A DNA stretch of 64,000 bases from Capitulum mitella. Its lineage: Eukaryota > Arthropoda > Thecostraca > Pollicipedomorpha > Pollicipedidae. How positions within the stretch are numbered: position 1 is the stretch's first letter; the number at the start of each line of letters is the position of its first letter. The notes under the pieces are model-generated. The model worked only from the letters and a program-made list of their open reading frames with translations, searched no databases and was not told where the DNA came from. The position numbers and the translations under genes were made by a program. The DNA is taken from NCBI GenBank assembly GCA_030062745.1, contig CP099847.1:30050779-30114778 (forward strand). The letters are read 5' to 3'. Below are positions 36,630 through 48,917 of this stretch, in pieces.

Positions 36630-38590
36630 TTGTTGGCAGGGCGCGGGACCCATGCGGCCAAGGGGGCTTCGGCTCCCTTAACTTTCAGATTGGGGGGTAG
36701 GGGCGCCCCGAGCTTTTTCAACACTACGAACATGCAATATGTTGGTTTGCCATTGGTTTGTTTTGCTGAATAGTAGGGAGTATGCCAGTGCGAAAATAAC
36801 ATTAAAAACTAAACCTTTAAATTGAAAATAAATAGCACACAGAACGAAGACAAAGCAATGCTGCAGGGCCAGGCGGAGTAGACGAAGCGCAACGGACAGC
36901 ATAAACTGGAAACTGTATGCAAAAGTGATAAAGGGAGCGCTTTGGTTACGGTTGTCACGTTTGGCGGTGGCGACGGTGTTGACCGAGGAATGAAACGTCA
37001 TCAGGCGATCCTGTCGGCTTTCAGGTGTAAAAGGAAAGCCTGGGAAGGCTTCAAAAAGGTAGATATTTTCTGTCTGGGACTGCCAAAAGGCTCTGTAGGT
37101 GGCTGCAGATGGCTTAAAGAGAACTGATTAGGTTTTCGGACCACACGCGAGTCTAGGGCTTGATGTTCTTGAACCCCAAATATTTCGGCACAACGTGACA
37201 TGCCTTAGTGGAATCATTAACTGGCGAGCATAAAAAGGGGCTAATCACAAAAATAAGCGCGCGAATGATGGTACGTGCATATAACTAAGTACTAGTTGAG
37301 GCATGCGCATGCATGACATGTAGCAGACGTCGTGAGGGGCACATGACGTCCGACAGCACCTGCCGACACTGAGATTATGCCACATGATATGTCGAGATAT
37401 AAGTGCGCAACAAAAATATCCGCCAGAAATGTGCAGATTGGCCTTGCTCAAGGAATAAAACGGGCAGGCAGGCGTCTCTTAGATGCGTGAAGTGGACTGA
37501 GAACCATGGACAGAGAATGCAGTGGGAAGGGTGTGGCCTCCGCCGTGCCATCTTCAAAAGAACGTGTGGGGGCCTCACGAACGTCGAACAATGCTTCCAA
37601 AATTGCGTGTTGCATGGAAGCACCGCGGTACCAGTTTCACTCCTTGGCAGCATTATGAAGTAGGAAATTAAAAATGAATTACATGGTAGAAACATGCAAA
37701 TTACGGAACAACGTCATCATAGAGCACTCAAGTCCAGTGCCTTTCAGAATGTTTCTGTTCCAAATGCCCAATGAGGCCCCGAAACAGCTAGGCAGCTTTC
37801 AAGCTAACTTTGACTTCGGTAGGTGCCTTCGTACCATTTCCCAGCTAAAGCAATCACGTGAATGTACAATGGAACTGAAAACAACCTACGTCAGCTAGCT
37901 CCCAACCGAAATTCAATAGAAAAGTACCCACATAACAAATGCAATGCTGCCTTTCAGCAGATCATAAAGCCAGTACCAGACTGCAGATCATATGCTTATT
38001 AGCTTCGCATATGTATACCAGTCTCACTGGACGTTCTTGCATCGGAGGGAAGACCGCTGAAAATGTGGGCTTTTACAGTAACTGGTGTTAAGCGCTCCCT
38101 GCGCCAGCACGTTGCACAATATGTGAAACGCATGCAGTGTGTACCGTTTAGTTAGACGCATTCTTCACTACTCGTTTACACAGCGCTGCGGTACAAACTT
38201 GTATCTATCGGGAAAACAAAAGTTTTAAGTCCTTTTCATCAAAATCGAAAATGAATTAGTTGAAATCTGGTGAAAAAATAAAAAGGGGTGAAAGCTGAGT
38301 ATATACGACTGACCAAGTTACCTTTGTCACATTGACTTTTCCAACAATTCTCTAACCTTGCTGAGAACGTCCCGTTAGTACGACTTCGTCGTTCCACTCA
38401 GTCACTGAAAATTGCGATTTCGGCAATACGTCATATTCCTGTTTCGCTGTTGGTTTCTGGCCCGAAATTAGCGGCATTTCTGTGTCCATCTCATGCCGGT
38501 TATCTGAACTGTCCAGAGGTTGTGGCTGATTGTGTTAATTTTGCCCAATATTTTTCGTATCCTTGGCCAAAGGATTATCCGCGAATCAAT
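36630..38590. other. Gene-free sequence with a repeat tail
   Basis: At about 36655-36720, ggccaagggggcttcggctccc and ggggcgccccgagc resemble other short tails near 40523, 43270 and 60785, suggesting fragments of one dispersed repeat group. The remainder shows nothing recognisable. Confidence 0.35.
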
Positions 38591-38599
38591 TTACATTCT

Positions 38600-39440
38600 A
38601 AAAAGAGGCAACGGATACTCAAAGGCGCAACAGGACATGTTCCACTGTGGCATAGCCTAAGCAATGAGAAACTCACTGACGGCGGGGAAGTCCGTGCGCC
38701 TGAGCTTCAGGTCCGCAGGCTGGTGGTCTTTCAGGGGACGCTGAAAGGCGCAACCGTCTCACTAATGTAGCTGGCGCTGCGTTGCAAGAAAACTTGTACA
38801 CGGCGCCCTTTACTTCTTTTCGAAGCACAGGCCGGATCCTTCGGCTTGACGAGCCGATCGAGCAAATGGCTAGAGTGGTGTGCCGCCTGTAGGCTATGAG
38901 GCCAGAAGAATCTGGACATAACTTCTTTCACTCTTGACGGACGGAATGGACGTGTACATTCGTCTTGTTGAGTCCGGTGTTTTTGTAGTGTCGGCAGTAC
39001 CTGGAACTGGTGGAGATGCCTTTCGTATCATTCCCGTTCGTCTTAACTGTTCTGGGACAGCTATCTGTCTATCTGTCTGATAGGAAGATGTGATGTTCGC
39101 GAGTTCTTTCTTCAGATCATTTTTGTTCCGGTAGATGCTATGAGCCCTCTTCGTAAGGCAATTCGTAAGCAATACCTTCATGTTTGTTGAGTGGTTTGAT
39201 TTTTATTTTAGGAATACGCTTGATTCCCCTGACTTCTTTTCAGCTTTCGTTTTAAGGTTGTTGCCAGCTCGATGCACCAAAACATCCAGGAATGACAGTT
39301 TTCCGCTTCGAACTCTATAGCAGACTAATGGTCTTCGTAGCCACGTTTCGGATATTGATGGAAGGGTTATTATCACTTTGACTGGTATTTTTATTTAAAA
39401 AATGAGCTTCTTCAGCCTGACTGCAGTGTCTATCAGATGA
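38600..39440 (-). pseudogene. Penelope-like retroelement relic, RT tail and GIY-YIG region
   Basis: Read on the minus strand, the stretch begins with EEAHFLNKNT-like sequence, then SGKLSFLDVLVHRAGN (about 39310-39255), an internal stop (TAA after VFLK), NHSTNMKVLLTNCLTKRAH (about 39197-39140) and KNDLKKELANIT. FLDVLV followed by a basic/Asn-His block and a leucine-rich segment is the conserved end of the Penelope-like reverse transcriptase. Farther on, LVKPKDPACASKR and SASYISETVAPFSV (about 38840-38735) fit the linker and the GIY-YIG endonuclease region. Frameshifts separate these parts and the RT catalytic core upstream is not seen, so this is a truncated dead copy. A CTAT/CTGT microsatellite lies inside at about 39059-39080. 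Confidence 0.75.
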
Positions 39441-39969
39441 GCTACCGGTGAAAGCCGCTGAAGCTCTTGGGGTTCGGTTTAATTAAAAGAGCACTACGGG
39501 CATGGAACTCAGGCGAAAATTTAGCCCGGGATATTGCAAACATTATGACCTATAATCAAGACATTTTGCAGAACGATTGGCATTTTCTGGTTCTGTGTTG
39601 GTAAGAGCCCCTTGAGAAGAGAGAGAGGGGCTAGAGAGAAAGAAGAAAGGGACCAAATAACCAAGCCACGGTTCTTCTAGATAGACCACACGTCTGCATG
39701 CATTGTTGATCGCTTCGCTAATTTTTGAGGGCCCCCACTTTGAAATCGTTCCTGTGCCCTTGCTTCCCGTGCCCCTGCCGTCCCTGCTCTCGCAGTCTGG
39801 GTTAATGGGGGTGGAATACAGAGAAAGGTGGGCACGTCTGAGGTGCTAGGTTTTCTCCTTTGTGGTCTGTGCCTTACAGTGATTCATCTATGTATACAAA
39901 AGGATGATTTTCTTTAATAAATAACACGAAACCTTTTTATCGACTTTTGGTCTTGATTTATTTATATAA

Positions 39970-40027
<58 letters not shown>

Positions 40028-40520
40028 CTATATACAGAGAGAGAGAGAGAGAGGTAGAGATAGAGAGAGGGAGAGAGGTAAATATCTGTATTTCTTACAG
40101 GACTGCTTCTGCGTAGGGAAGGATCGATAATCTTCTTAATGTCAGGCGGGGCCAGCAAATGCCAGGAATCTTGTATGATCTCAGTCATTTTAAATCGCTT
40201 TGGGGCAATTTGTACGCCGATTTCAGTCACGGCAATCATAAATACCTCTCTCGATGACTAGAGCTGTGACCTGAGATATCACCAAGTGGCTCGAAGGGGT
40301 CAGTTAAAAAGTAACGTGCCATACGTCATCTTTGGGCGCTCCATCTCAAAGATGAGCGGCAATGGCGAGGATGCTCCCCCCATCCTCATCACTACCGCCT
40401 CTCTGTCGTCGAAGGTAAAAACTCTTATGTCAGGCGAAGGATAAGATGTTTCTATGGGATTTCTGGCGCGAAAATATAATGCAATTGAAACTGGAAAATA
40501 CACACGTAATCCACACTCAG
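39440..40520. other. Gene-free sequence with microsatellites
   Basis: No coding features. It holds a long TA tract (39970-40024) followed at once by an AG tract (40036-40078). Confidence 0.5.
39970..40078. repeat. (TA)n then (AG)n microsatellites
   Basis: About 55 bases of TA, then a short tatacacc interruption, then AG dinucleotides broken by TAG and GGG to 40078. Confidence 0.95.
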
Positions 40521-40539
40521 TGGCCTAGCCTAGGAAAGG

Positions 40540-42765
40540 GCTAAAGGGGACATGGCCCCCCTGGAGGCCAAGCGGTACCCCCTGGCGGCCAAGCGAGCCC
40601 CCCTGGGGCCGAAGGCCCCAGTTCTTTGGAGAGCGTGGGGCGCCCGCAGGGCGTCTTACACTTTCCGAAACGGGCAGTTAAAGCAAAATAAGAATATTTT
40701 AACCACTGCAGAAGGCTTACGAGCCTAAATTAAACGTACTCCGAACATACAAGAAGGCTTTGTGTGCTATGAAGAGAGGCCCGTTATCCAAATGAGCGTT
40801 TATGGCCCCTGCTAGCTTGTAGGGGAGTTCACTGCTTGTCTGGGAGGGCCCCCTGTCGGCCTATAAAGGGCCCCTGTCAGCCTCTGAAAGGACCTCCTTT
40901 CGGTCTGGACGAAGGCCCCTACCCCTGCCTCCAGAGGTCGACAGGGGCCCTTTACAGGCGGATAGGGTGCCCTCTACAGACAGGCACCCTATCTGTAGAG
41001 GGCAACAGGGGCCCCTAAACGACCATTCAGGGGCCCCTGCTTTCCTGTAAAGATGTCCCTGCTGACCTGTAAAAGGCGCCCGCCAGGTCGGCAGGAACGT
41101 CTTTAGGCGAGCATGGGCCCGCTTTACACTTCAGCGAGGACCCTTTACAAACCGACAGTAATTTTAACAACATGAGGCCCCACTGATTACGAGGACCATG
41201 CACAGATCCAAAGGAGGAGCAGTTGGGCGATCGCTCTCTCCCCCCTGAGAACTGAGAAGGAACCCCTGTCAAACTTAAAGGGGTCCCATATGAGCTTTAC
41301 GGGGTCTCCATAAGAACCTGACAGGCTCTTGATGCAGTCAGGGAGGCCTCCTGGAGGGTTAGATGACCTCTGAGACGCATGGAGGGCCCCTGAAGCTCCC
41401 CTTAGGGTCCCTGAGACCACAACAGGGCCCCAACACAGTAGAGTGTCCCTGAGACCGCCAGGTGGTTCATGTAGGGCCCCTGAGACGGCCAAGATGAGGA
41501 CTGAGTCCCTAGGGGCCCCTTTGAGTGAAAAGCTGAAGGTTCTTGATGTAGCCAGAGGCCCTCCGGGGGGGTTAATGAGACCCTGGCACGCCAAGGTGGC
41601 CCCTAAGATGGAAAAAGGGCCCTTGAAACTCTTCAAGGGCCCCTGGGACCGCAAGGGGCCCCAACACGGCAAAGTGTCCATGATACCGCTAAAACTGCCA
41701 GAGAAGCATCTGAGACGGAAGCAACTTGAGAGGGTGCCTAGCACGGTCTAAGGAGATCCTGGCCAGCCACAGGGACCCCTGAACGGGGATTCGTCGGGGA
41801 CCTTCTTAACCTCGAGAGTAGTCACAAATGGGCTACGCTGGTCTTTTTGAAACTTTGAGGGATTCTCGATGCTGTCAGGGGCCTCCGTGAAGGTCAGGTG
41901 GTTTCTGAGACAGCAAGATGGGCTCGTACATCGCAGATGACCCCTGAGGCCGCCAAAAAACGTCGTAGGGCCCCTGCAGGGTAAATACGATAAGAGGGCC
42001 TCTGAGGCGATGTATGGGTTTTATGAGGCGCTGAACGGCCAGAGGGTCCCCGAGTGTAATAAGCGGGCTCCTGGCACGGGCAAGGTCCCCCTGAGACTAC
42101 CAGTGGGGCCCATGAAGCGCCAACAAATGCCCCTTGCTACGACCAGAGGGGCTCTAAAAGACTACCAGATATACCTCATGTAACAGAAGAAGACCCCTGG
42201 TACAGCCATGGCGACCACCGGAGACGTTCAGAAGGCCCATGACACTGCATGGGGGCCCTAAAATTGCCAAAAGGTCTGTTGTAACGACCAGAGAGCCCCT
42301 GAAATGGCAAAAATGTTTCCCAGAGACGATGCGAGGGGTACCCAGGATCACAGGGAATCCACTGAGACTGCTAGAAAGTGACCTTTGAGATAGAAGTCTC
42401 TAGCAATAGGTGCCCCTGAGACGACCAGAGGGGCCCTGAAACCACTAGACCTCGAGACGTTCAGACTGCTCCTGAAACGGCCAAAGAACCTAGAGGATTG
42501 CCAGAGGCGCCTCTGTCACGGCGGAGAGGGGGAGTTACAGAGGGCCTTTTTTAGTGCATGAGGGCCTCCTTGGACGGCAAAAACGTCCCAGGGACGGTAG
42601 GAGGGAACCCGAGATGGCTTAAACGTACCTGAAACTGCCAGATGGATTCCTGTGACTGTCCGAGGTACCCCTGAAATTGCCAAAGGAGCGCCTGAGACGT
42701 CCCACGGGACACGTGAAACTGTAAAAGGAACCTGAGACCACTAGAGGATCCTGGCGCGACAGACG
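40540..42765. repeat. Degenerate minisatellite built on ggggcccctgagac
   Basis: More than 2.2 kb made of variants of a roughly 25-35 bp unit with the core ggggcccctgagac.gcca, all heavily mutated. The left part (40540-41110) uses a variant with cccctgt and aaaggg words and includes an inverted pair ATAGGGTGCC (40962-40971)/GGCACCCTAT (40983-40992). A higher-order pattern is visible: ggccccaacac recurs at about 41425 and 41657, and gatg.agtc.g.ggcctcc at about 41332, 41543 and 41870. The 185-codon minus frame here (41187-41744) repeats CWGPL and NPPGG and is a reading of the repeat, not a gene. Confidence 0.85.
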
Positions 42766-42767
42766 GC

Positions 42768-43002
42768 CCGAGACCACCAAAAGTCTTGCAGTGACAAGAC
42801 TGTCACTGCAAGACTGCTCTTAAACTAAGCTGACAAAAATCCCCAGAAGCTAGGGGATGGGACCACTAGATGATCTAGATATGACTAGATGGTGATGATA
42901 GATATGACCGAGACCACCAAAAGTCTTGCAGTGACAAGACTGTCACTGCAAGACTGCTCTTAAACTAAGCTGACAAAAATCCCCAGAAGCTAGGGGATGG
43001 GA
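42768..43002. repeat. 95-bp direct duplication, each copy with a perfect hairpin
   Basis: A 95-base segment at 42768-42862 is repeated without visible change at 42908-43002 (offset 140). Each copy contains agtcttgcagtgaca, a 4-base agac loop and the exact reverse complement tgtcactgcaagact (42782-42815 and 42922-42955). The 45-base linker between the copies contains tgatctagatatgactagatgg-like words. It closes the minisatellite array on the right. Confidence 0.95.
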
Positions 43003-43189
43003 GGTCAGACGGGCTTCTGGACCAGATACGGACACGACATTCCAAATGGAAGAAGGGACGCAACCGCCCAGAATCTCGCCGTTTTGTTATATTTTGGCCA
43101 CTTTGTTCGGGAACAGAACTCAGAATTTTCTCAGATGAGGTGACTCGTTTGAACTTTTTCGGTTATTTTGTACGGGAAAACGCAGAATT

Positions 43190-43400
43190 ACATCATTTTT
43201 AATATCTGAAGAGCAAAAACAATGGGGTCCCAGCGCTGACATTCATCTCCATCCCCTCCCCCCTCCACCTTGGCGAAGCCCTGGATGCGCCTTTGGCGAG
43301 GGTCCCATTGGTTACGAAGGCCCCTTGATCTGATTTGGCTCTCCCCCTGGGCGGAATCTTGGCTACGCCCCTGTTGCACCTCTGATACTAATTCAATGTC
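43190..43400. repeat. Dispersed repeat fragment with a gcgaagccctgg / ggctacgcccctg tail
   Basis: Contains ggcgaagccctggatgcgcc and cttggctacgcccctgttgc, words of the kind found at the ends of dispersed repeats. Similar words appear near 36655, 40523 and 60785. Family not assigned. Confidence 0.35.
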
Positions 43401-43913
43401 AATATTCTGATCTCCATTCACTTATGAGAGGATTCCTTTCTTTTCCCGTATTCATTGTTGTGAACAGCTATTTTCCAGCTCTGACGAACAAGCCCGCAGG
43501 AAATTCTGCTCTTCAAGATATCAGAGATGAGACATTTCATGCAGAAGTATCGGATTTGGTTGGGCATGCGGGTGACGTGTATGGCTCACTTGTTTCACAA
43601 TATCGAAGTTTGCGGGATTTCAAGAACGTCTCCACCTGGAAAACAAGGCAAATATTTGAACGCTTGCTGTAGAGAGCTCCTCATTTTCCGGAGGGATGAC
43701 CAAGAATGAAATATCAAATTGTTGTCCGATATGTTGTGAAGAATCGCTCCAAAAACTGTGTGTTGTGACTGATCTCTATAATTGCAACTTTTCTACACCC
43801 CACTTCACCTGGCATATATATACAAATATATATATATATATATATAGGGACGGAAATGATATATGTATATATCATAGTTGAAGGCTGATGATATATATGT
43901 AACTATATGTATA

Positions 43914-43948
<35 letters not shown>

Positions 43949-46220
43949 TATTTGAAGACTGATAAAAATGGCGACCAAGACATAGACCTCGAAACCACCG
44001 GGCCAAAAAGTCTGCACACTTATGAACTGGGCAAACGGGGCAGTTTTGTTGGGAGCCATGAACACAGTCTCCAGTCTTTTTTTCGGACAGAAGACGAGGA
44101 CGAAAACACGCAGCGGACGGCTTTACTCTACACAAAACATTGCAGTTTCTGCGCTTCATGCTCAGCAGCTTCAGACCGTTTAAATGAGTTAGGCCCACAG
44201 GCAGATTCAGAGGAAGGTCATTGGAGCCATGGCCTTTTGCTGGAAAACCTGGAGCCAGTTTGTCTCCTTTTTGCCCAGTTTTCTGACGTAAACTGCAAAT
44301 ATTTCATTCCTGAAACGAGAATCGTTGATGTGTATCTTCATTTTCGAAAATGGCGAAACAAAGTGACAGGTAGGTCACGCCGGTGGGATATTTGCGTTAC
44401 CCGCGCGCTTTGAACACGGCCTGGATCCGCGAATGGCTAGGCTTCAATACAATATCGCTCGGAAGTTAAAGCAATACGGCCTCCTGGGCCCTAACGTTTC
44501 AGAATCCTTGCATTAACCTGTCCCTCACTTAGTCAAAACTTTTCCTCTCCTGTTATGTCAATCCCAGTGCTTTTGGACACCGCGTAAACAGTCAGAGGAA
44601 CACAGTTCGAATCCCGCAATCACATTCCACGGACCACAAAAGGGCGCCAGCGAACAACTGCATCAACGCCACGGTACTACACTGGGATATGAGTTTGCTT
44701 TATCGCATGCTTTATGACGATCTCGTATGCAAAAGCCCAGGGGTAGTCAGTATAACTTCACGCAATGAAATGCTGTTTGGCAACATGGTGCGCCAGAGCG
44801 CGGCATAACGTTTGTTGTCGAAACAGTGGTAAATGTTGTATTGACTGTCTGTTGCATTCGCGTCTGAAATTATTAGTTTTATAGAAGGGAGCTTTTATAT
44901 AGAAAAATATGCTCAAAACAAGGCAACGTTTCGGCGTTAGTTAATATTGAAACATCACGCGTGAAGAGTCACTTCGGCGCCAGGCCATTTTAGGAATTAC
45001 TCCCGGACATGTCCCACAGCCGCAACATAATGTATATGTGTACTAATGCATGGTTTTGGAAATAAAAAATCTGCTCCGGAACGAAAACGTAGGCCTTGTT
45101 TCCCAATGAGGAGGCAACGTTAGACGGCTATTGACGTCAAAGAGCAAACTTTTATGGCTCACAAGTTTCAAATGAGACGCACTGACCAAATATGTGGGAA
45201 AGCATAAGCATACCATGGATCACGGACACATTCGTTATTACAGTACGATTGGTATCCGGCAAGAATACTCTATTTTTAGTTATTTCGTCCCGAATTTTTA
45301 AAGTCTTCTGTGTACGATTCTGTATTTGAGGTACCTTGCTGGCACTTGAACACCGCGGACTGGAAATAAATTTAAACCCAGCAATGCATCAGAGTGGACT
45401 TTCTTCAAAAAAGCTGAAGCTTAGTTGTTCTTGATCGGCTGTTTAAACTACTTGCTCCCAGTAATCTTCTTTTTCTCGTGTTAATCTTGGAAAAACATGC
45501 AAACGATTTGTCCTTGCAGCTGATCGTCCTTACCCAGGAACTGCCTTGCGTTGCCTCCATCATAAGTATAATAACGGCTTATGTCGCTTAGATATATGAG
45601 AACATTAAATTTAGGGTATGAAATGAAAAAGCGAATATCATTATTAAACTAAATAGATGTACAACGCATCTTCTGCTTTGGCCCAGAAAGCCATCTTGTG
45701 GCTCGAGGTTTGCTTGAAAGCTCCGTTGCGCTGAAAGTTTTGGAGCGGGTCTGTACCGTCATTATTTGAACAAGTTTGCGGTTGAGTATGACTATACATG
45801 TCTTGGAATTTTTTGCAGTTCATGTTAAGTAGACTCAAAGTTCATGGTCTTCATTATTGTGGTGAGCTTACTAGGATGCAAAACTCAGAAGAAGCCAGAT
45901 CGCTGGCGTGCGTATCTGAAAACACTCGGAAAGAGATTAGTAACGCAGATTTTGTCGCATTCTCCAACAAGTTATGTGCAGACTGGAAAAACGCTGAGGG
46001 ATAAATAAAGAATAATTAAACACGGAACTGGATGCGGGGCCACTCGTGTTTAAAGCCACGCATGATCATGCCGTTGATAAGTCCTCACATAACGCTTCAA
46101 CAATGCTGAGCCGGGAGCTGAGCTGACCTCTGCCAACCGACCCGGCACAATGACCTTCGGTGTCACAAGACGGATAACCCGCGCGAAGTTCCGTAAACAT
46201 GTCGTTTTGGTGTTTCGGCC
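43400..46220. other. Gene-free sequence; one unexplained open frame after a (TA)n tract
   Basis: Two TA-rich tracts (43813-43846 and 43916-43946) are each followed by a copy of atatcatagttgaaggctgat / atatcatatttgaagactgat. From about 43960 to 44413 a + strand frame stays open for some 150 codons (NGDQDIDLETTGPK near its start). Its composition is not extreme, but I see no family motif, and an opposing minus frame of 108 codons overlaps it. From 44.4 to 46.2 kb nothing is recognised. Confidence 0.3.
43813..43948. repeat. Paired (TA)n tracts with duplicated flank
   Basis: TA tracts at 43813-43846 and 43916-43946, with imperfect direct repeats of tcatagttgaaggctgat after the first unit (about 43873) and after the second (about 43946). 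Confidence 0.85.
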
Positions 46221-46224
46221 CTGC

Positions 46225-46600
46225 GCGTGGGTGCGAGCCTCGGTCCGTTGTGGGGCACCTTCCGAGCAGATGCCGGCCTCCGAAACGGCTGCAGGTCCGG
46301 CGCCAGGTCGGCGCGGGCTCGGGGCCGCCTGCTGTTTTCCTCGTCCGTATGGCGGCTCCCAGATAAGAGCGCAGCCGACGGGAGCCGGGGCCCGTCGGCG
46401 CCGACGGCGATCCGCCGACGTCGGCGCCGACGACGGCCGTCGGACGACGCCGTCCGATTCGCCGTCCGCCCGCGGCTGTGTCTGTTGACGGCAGGTGCTG
46501 GCGTGCAGAAGTCCAGCGAATATACGCAGCTCGCCTCCGTTTGTGCTGTGCGACGGATTAGTCTGCGGGACTGCAGTGGAGCCAGTGAGCTCTGAACGCC
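46225..46600. other. GC/CpG-rich block
   Basis: CpG-rich island with gtcggcgccgacg repeats at about 46395-46430, which form local palindromes. Frames on both strands (149 codons minus, 122 and 112 plus) are composition artefacts. Possible regulatory island. Confidence 0.4.
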
Positions 46601-48915
46601 ACTAATAGCCACTGGATTTGATTACCTGTTCGTTGGGCAAAGCCCAAATGACCACAGACACCTGGCGCATCGAGCTGTTTGAACAATTGCCCCAAAAAAC
46701 AAGAAGTGGCATTTGAAGGGAGGTCCTGATGCTTTAGTCCGAGGAATGGAACGTTGAATTATGTCGCAGGAACAAAAATAAACAAATAAAAGCACATCGT
46801 GCGTTTTAGTACTCTTAAAGGCAACGAACCGACAATCATCAAGTCACTCTGGCTCAAACTCGGGCGTCTGAAGTCATAAAACCCTATGTCATGCCACGGA
46901 AACGGAGCAAAGGAACGGAAAACCTGTTAAGCATGAATGAATATTGGATGCGTACCATCCATGTAAAGGAACGATTAAAACGACCTCGCAAGTCCCTAGT
47001 TCGGCTCAAATACATGCTTGGTGTACGGTGTGATGTGCTGCCACCGGCAGTTCTGGATGATCTGGTACCGCCCGAAAGCTCCGTCGTCCTCAGATAATTA
47101 TCCTACGTAATTCTATGCATTGCTATTCAGATGAAAGTTTATCATCATCATGCATCACAAGATACTGGATCAGCAAGCGTGGCGACGCCAGCCCGCGAGA
47201 GGATTCCAAACCGGCAAATGTTGCATACGAAACTGTGTACCCTTCCATTCCTAATTGCTTTGCACATCAATCTCCGTGGTAATGTTTAAGCAATGGGCCA
47301 AAGATTTTGTCCACATGGTGCAGTGAGCTTTAAATTCATTGAGACGTTCATTGCGTGATTGGTGAAATGAGTGCACGTTGAAAGAAACAATTTATTTACG
47401 CTGCGGGCTGCGGGTACAGTATTTTATTACTGTTTTTTTTTTTTACAAAGTCAGGAATTGCTGAAAGAACACAAATTAACCACAGTTCTGAAAACAGGAC
47501 TTTATTAGTGATAATTTGTGTCATGTGGCATTGTCCAAGAGAGGCCATCGAAATGGTGAGCATTTGATAAAACTGATGCGAATTTTAGGCAAATCTTTTT
47601 TCTTTATTTCTGAGACGTCCATCGCTCAAAACATTTGTGTTATTCAATGTTCACCGCATCAATGGCGTGCCAGTACAGCATTACGTGAGTCCACTAAAGT
47701 TTGATGAGTGCCGCCCGTTACGTTCCATCACTTCTTCATTGGGAGCTGTAATAATTCTGAAAAATATTATCACCGGATACTAGAAACAAACACTGTGCAA
47801 AATAATCCGTTCTTTATCAAGGGTAGTCACTTAGGTAATCATCTTCGGGTTTTTAAGCAGTACAATAAGATATCGTTTTCGAAGTGCGCAAGTCGATTTG
47901 TAGGCCTGGAATCTCGGTTAGAAACGACAGGTAAATGCAATCTAATTATCTGAAGGGAAAGAAGGCATGTTACAAACGACAGAGCGTTGCTAATTGTTTC
48001 CATTTTGAAAACCCATGTTGAACCAGTAAAGCAGGCATGAAGCTTTCATATTTTAGAGGCACTGAGGTATCTGGATAATATGAAAACATACTTCCAGGAA
48101 AAAGTAAGGCGGTCATTATCGAGATAAGAAAATACGTCGGCTGCACTTTCATTTGCACATCGACTCTCAGTCATCCGCATTACTTTTGGAGAGACTTGTT
48201 TTCAAATCTTTTGCCCGGTCGCGCTAATGTGAGATTAATTTCGCGGGTGTTTTTCCCAAATTTATCAATGTACGGCGGAGCCAGTGGCGCGAGAAACAGC
48301 TCGGTGGCTTTTCAAAATAACAGTTTTTGTCTCTTGAAATGATTAATGCTTAAGGCGAGAACGGCGAGAAAATGGAGCACCGGAGAAAAATTCGCCGCGT
48401 TTCGCGCACCAAAGCTGTTTTCATGAGTCCACCATGGGTGTTTTATCACGTTGGTCCGTAAAGGGCAGGACCTCGTCTAAGGAATTTGGAGGGGGGGGGG
48501 GGGTGCAGGCCTTCTAACCTGGTATTTAAGTAGCACCTACCTACTACGGTCGTGAAGACATAAAACACGAGAAACCCCCCATATCCTCTCGAGACCCGAG
48601 ACAAACTGACCAGAAGAAATTTTAAGAAAAGTTCCAACCCCGTCTTATTTGTACGTCAACAGCCAAATTTGCAGCTGTTTTCGGTTGTTACCCATTGAGC
48701 ATGCGCTGGGACAAATACACTCCATTGCACAAATGGAGTCAAAGCTGTTAAAAAATTTACTGACGCTGGTGGTCATTGTCTATTTTGCGATCATCACTTT
48801 TGGCAATGACACGATTTCGAAATTCAGTAGTGGTACACTTGTACTGCGTCATCACACAGACAGCGGAAAGCCAGCAGTACCAAACCACTTCAGGTACAGT
48901 TTGTTCCCTTTCATA
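46600..48915. other. Gene-free sequence with one small basic open frame
   Basis: At 46891-47097 (+) a 68-codon frame begins MPRKRSKGTENLLSMNEYW and is strongly basic; start context and neighbours give no support, and I do not recognise it. A poly-G run lies at about 48490-48503. The rest is featureless. Confidence 0.3.
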
Positions 48916-48917
48916 GC

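Noticed and set aside
41187-41744. 185-codon minus frame in the minisatellite
   Set aside because: Its recurring CWGPL and NPPGG blocks are translations of the tandem unit.
44560-44640. Possible tRNA around gttcgaatccc
   Set aside because: No cloverleaf can be formed; only the short B-box-like word matches.
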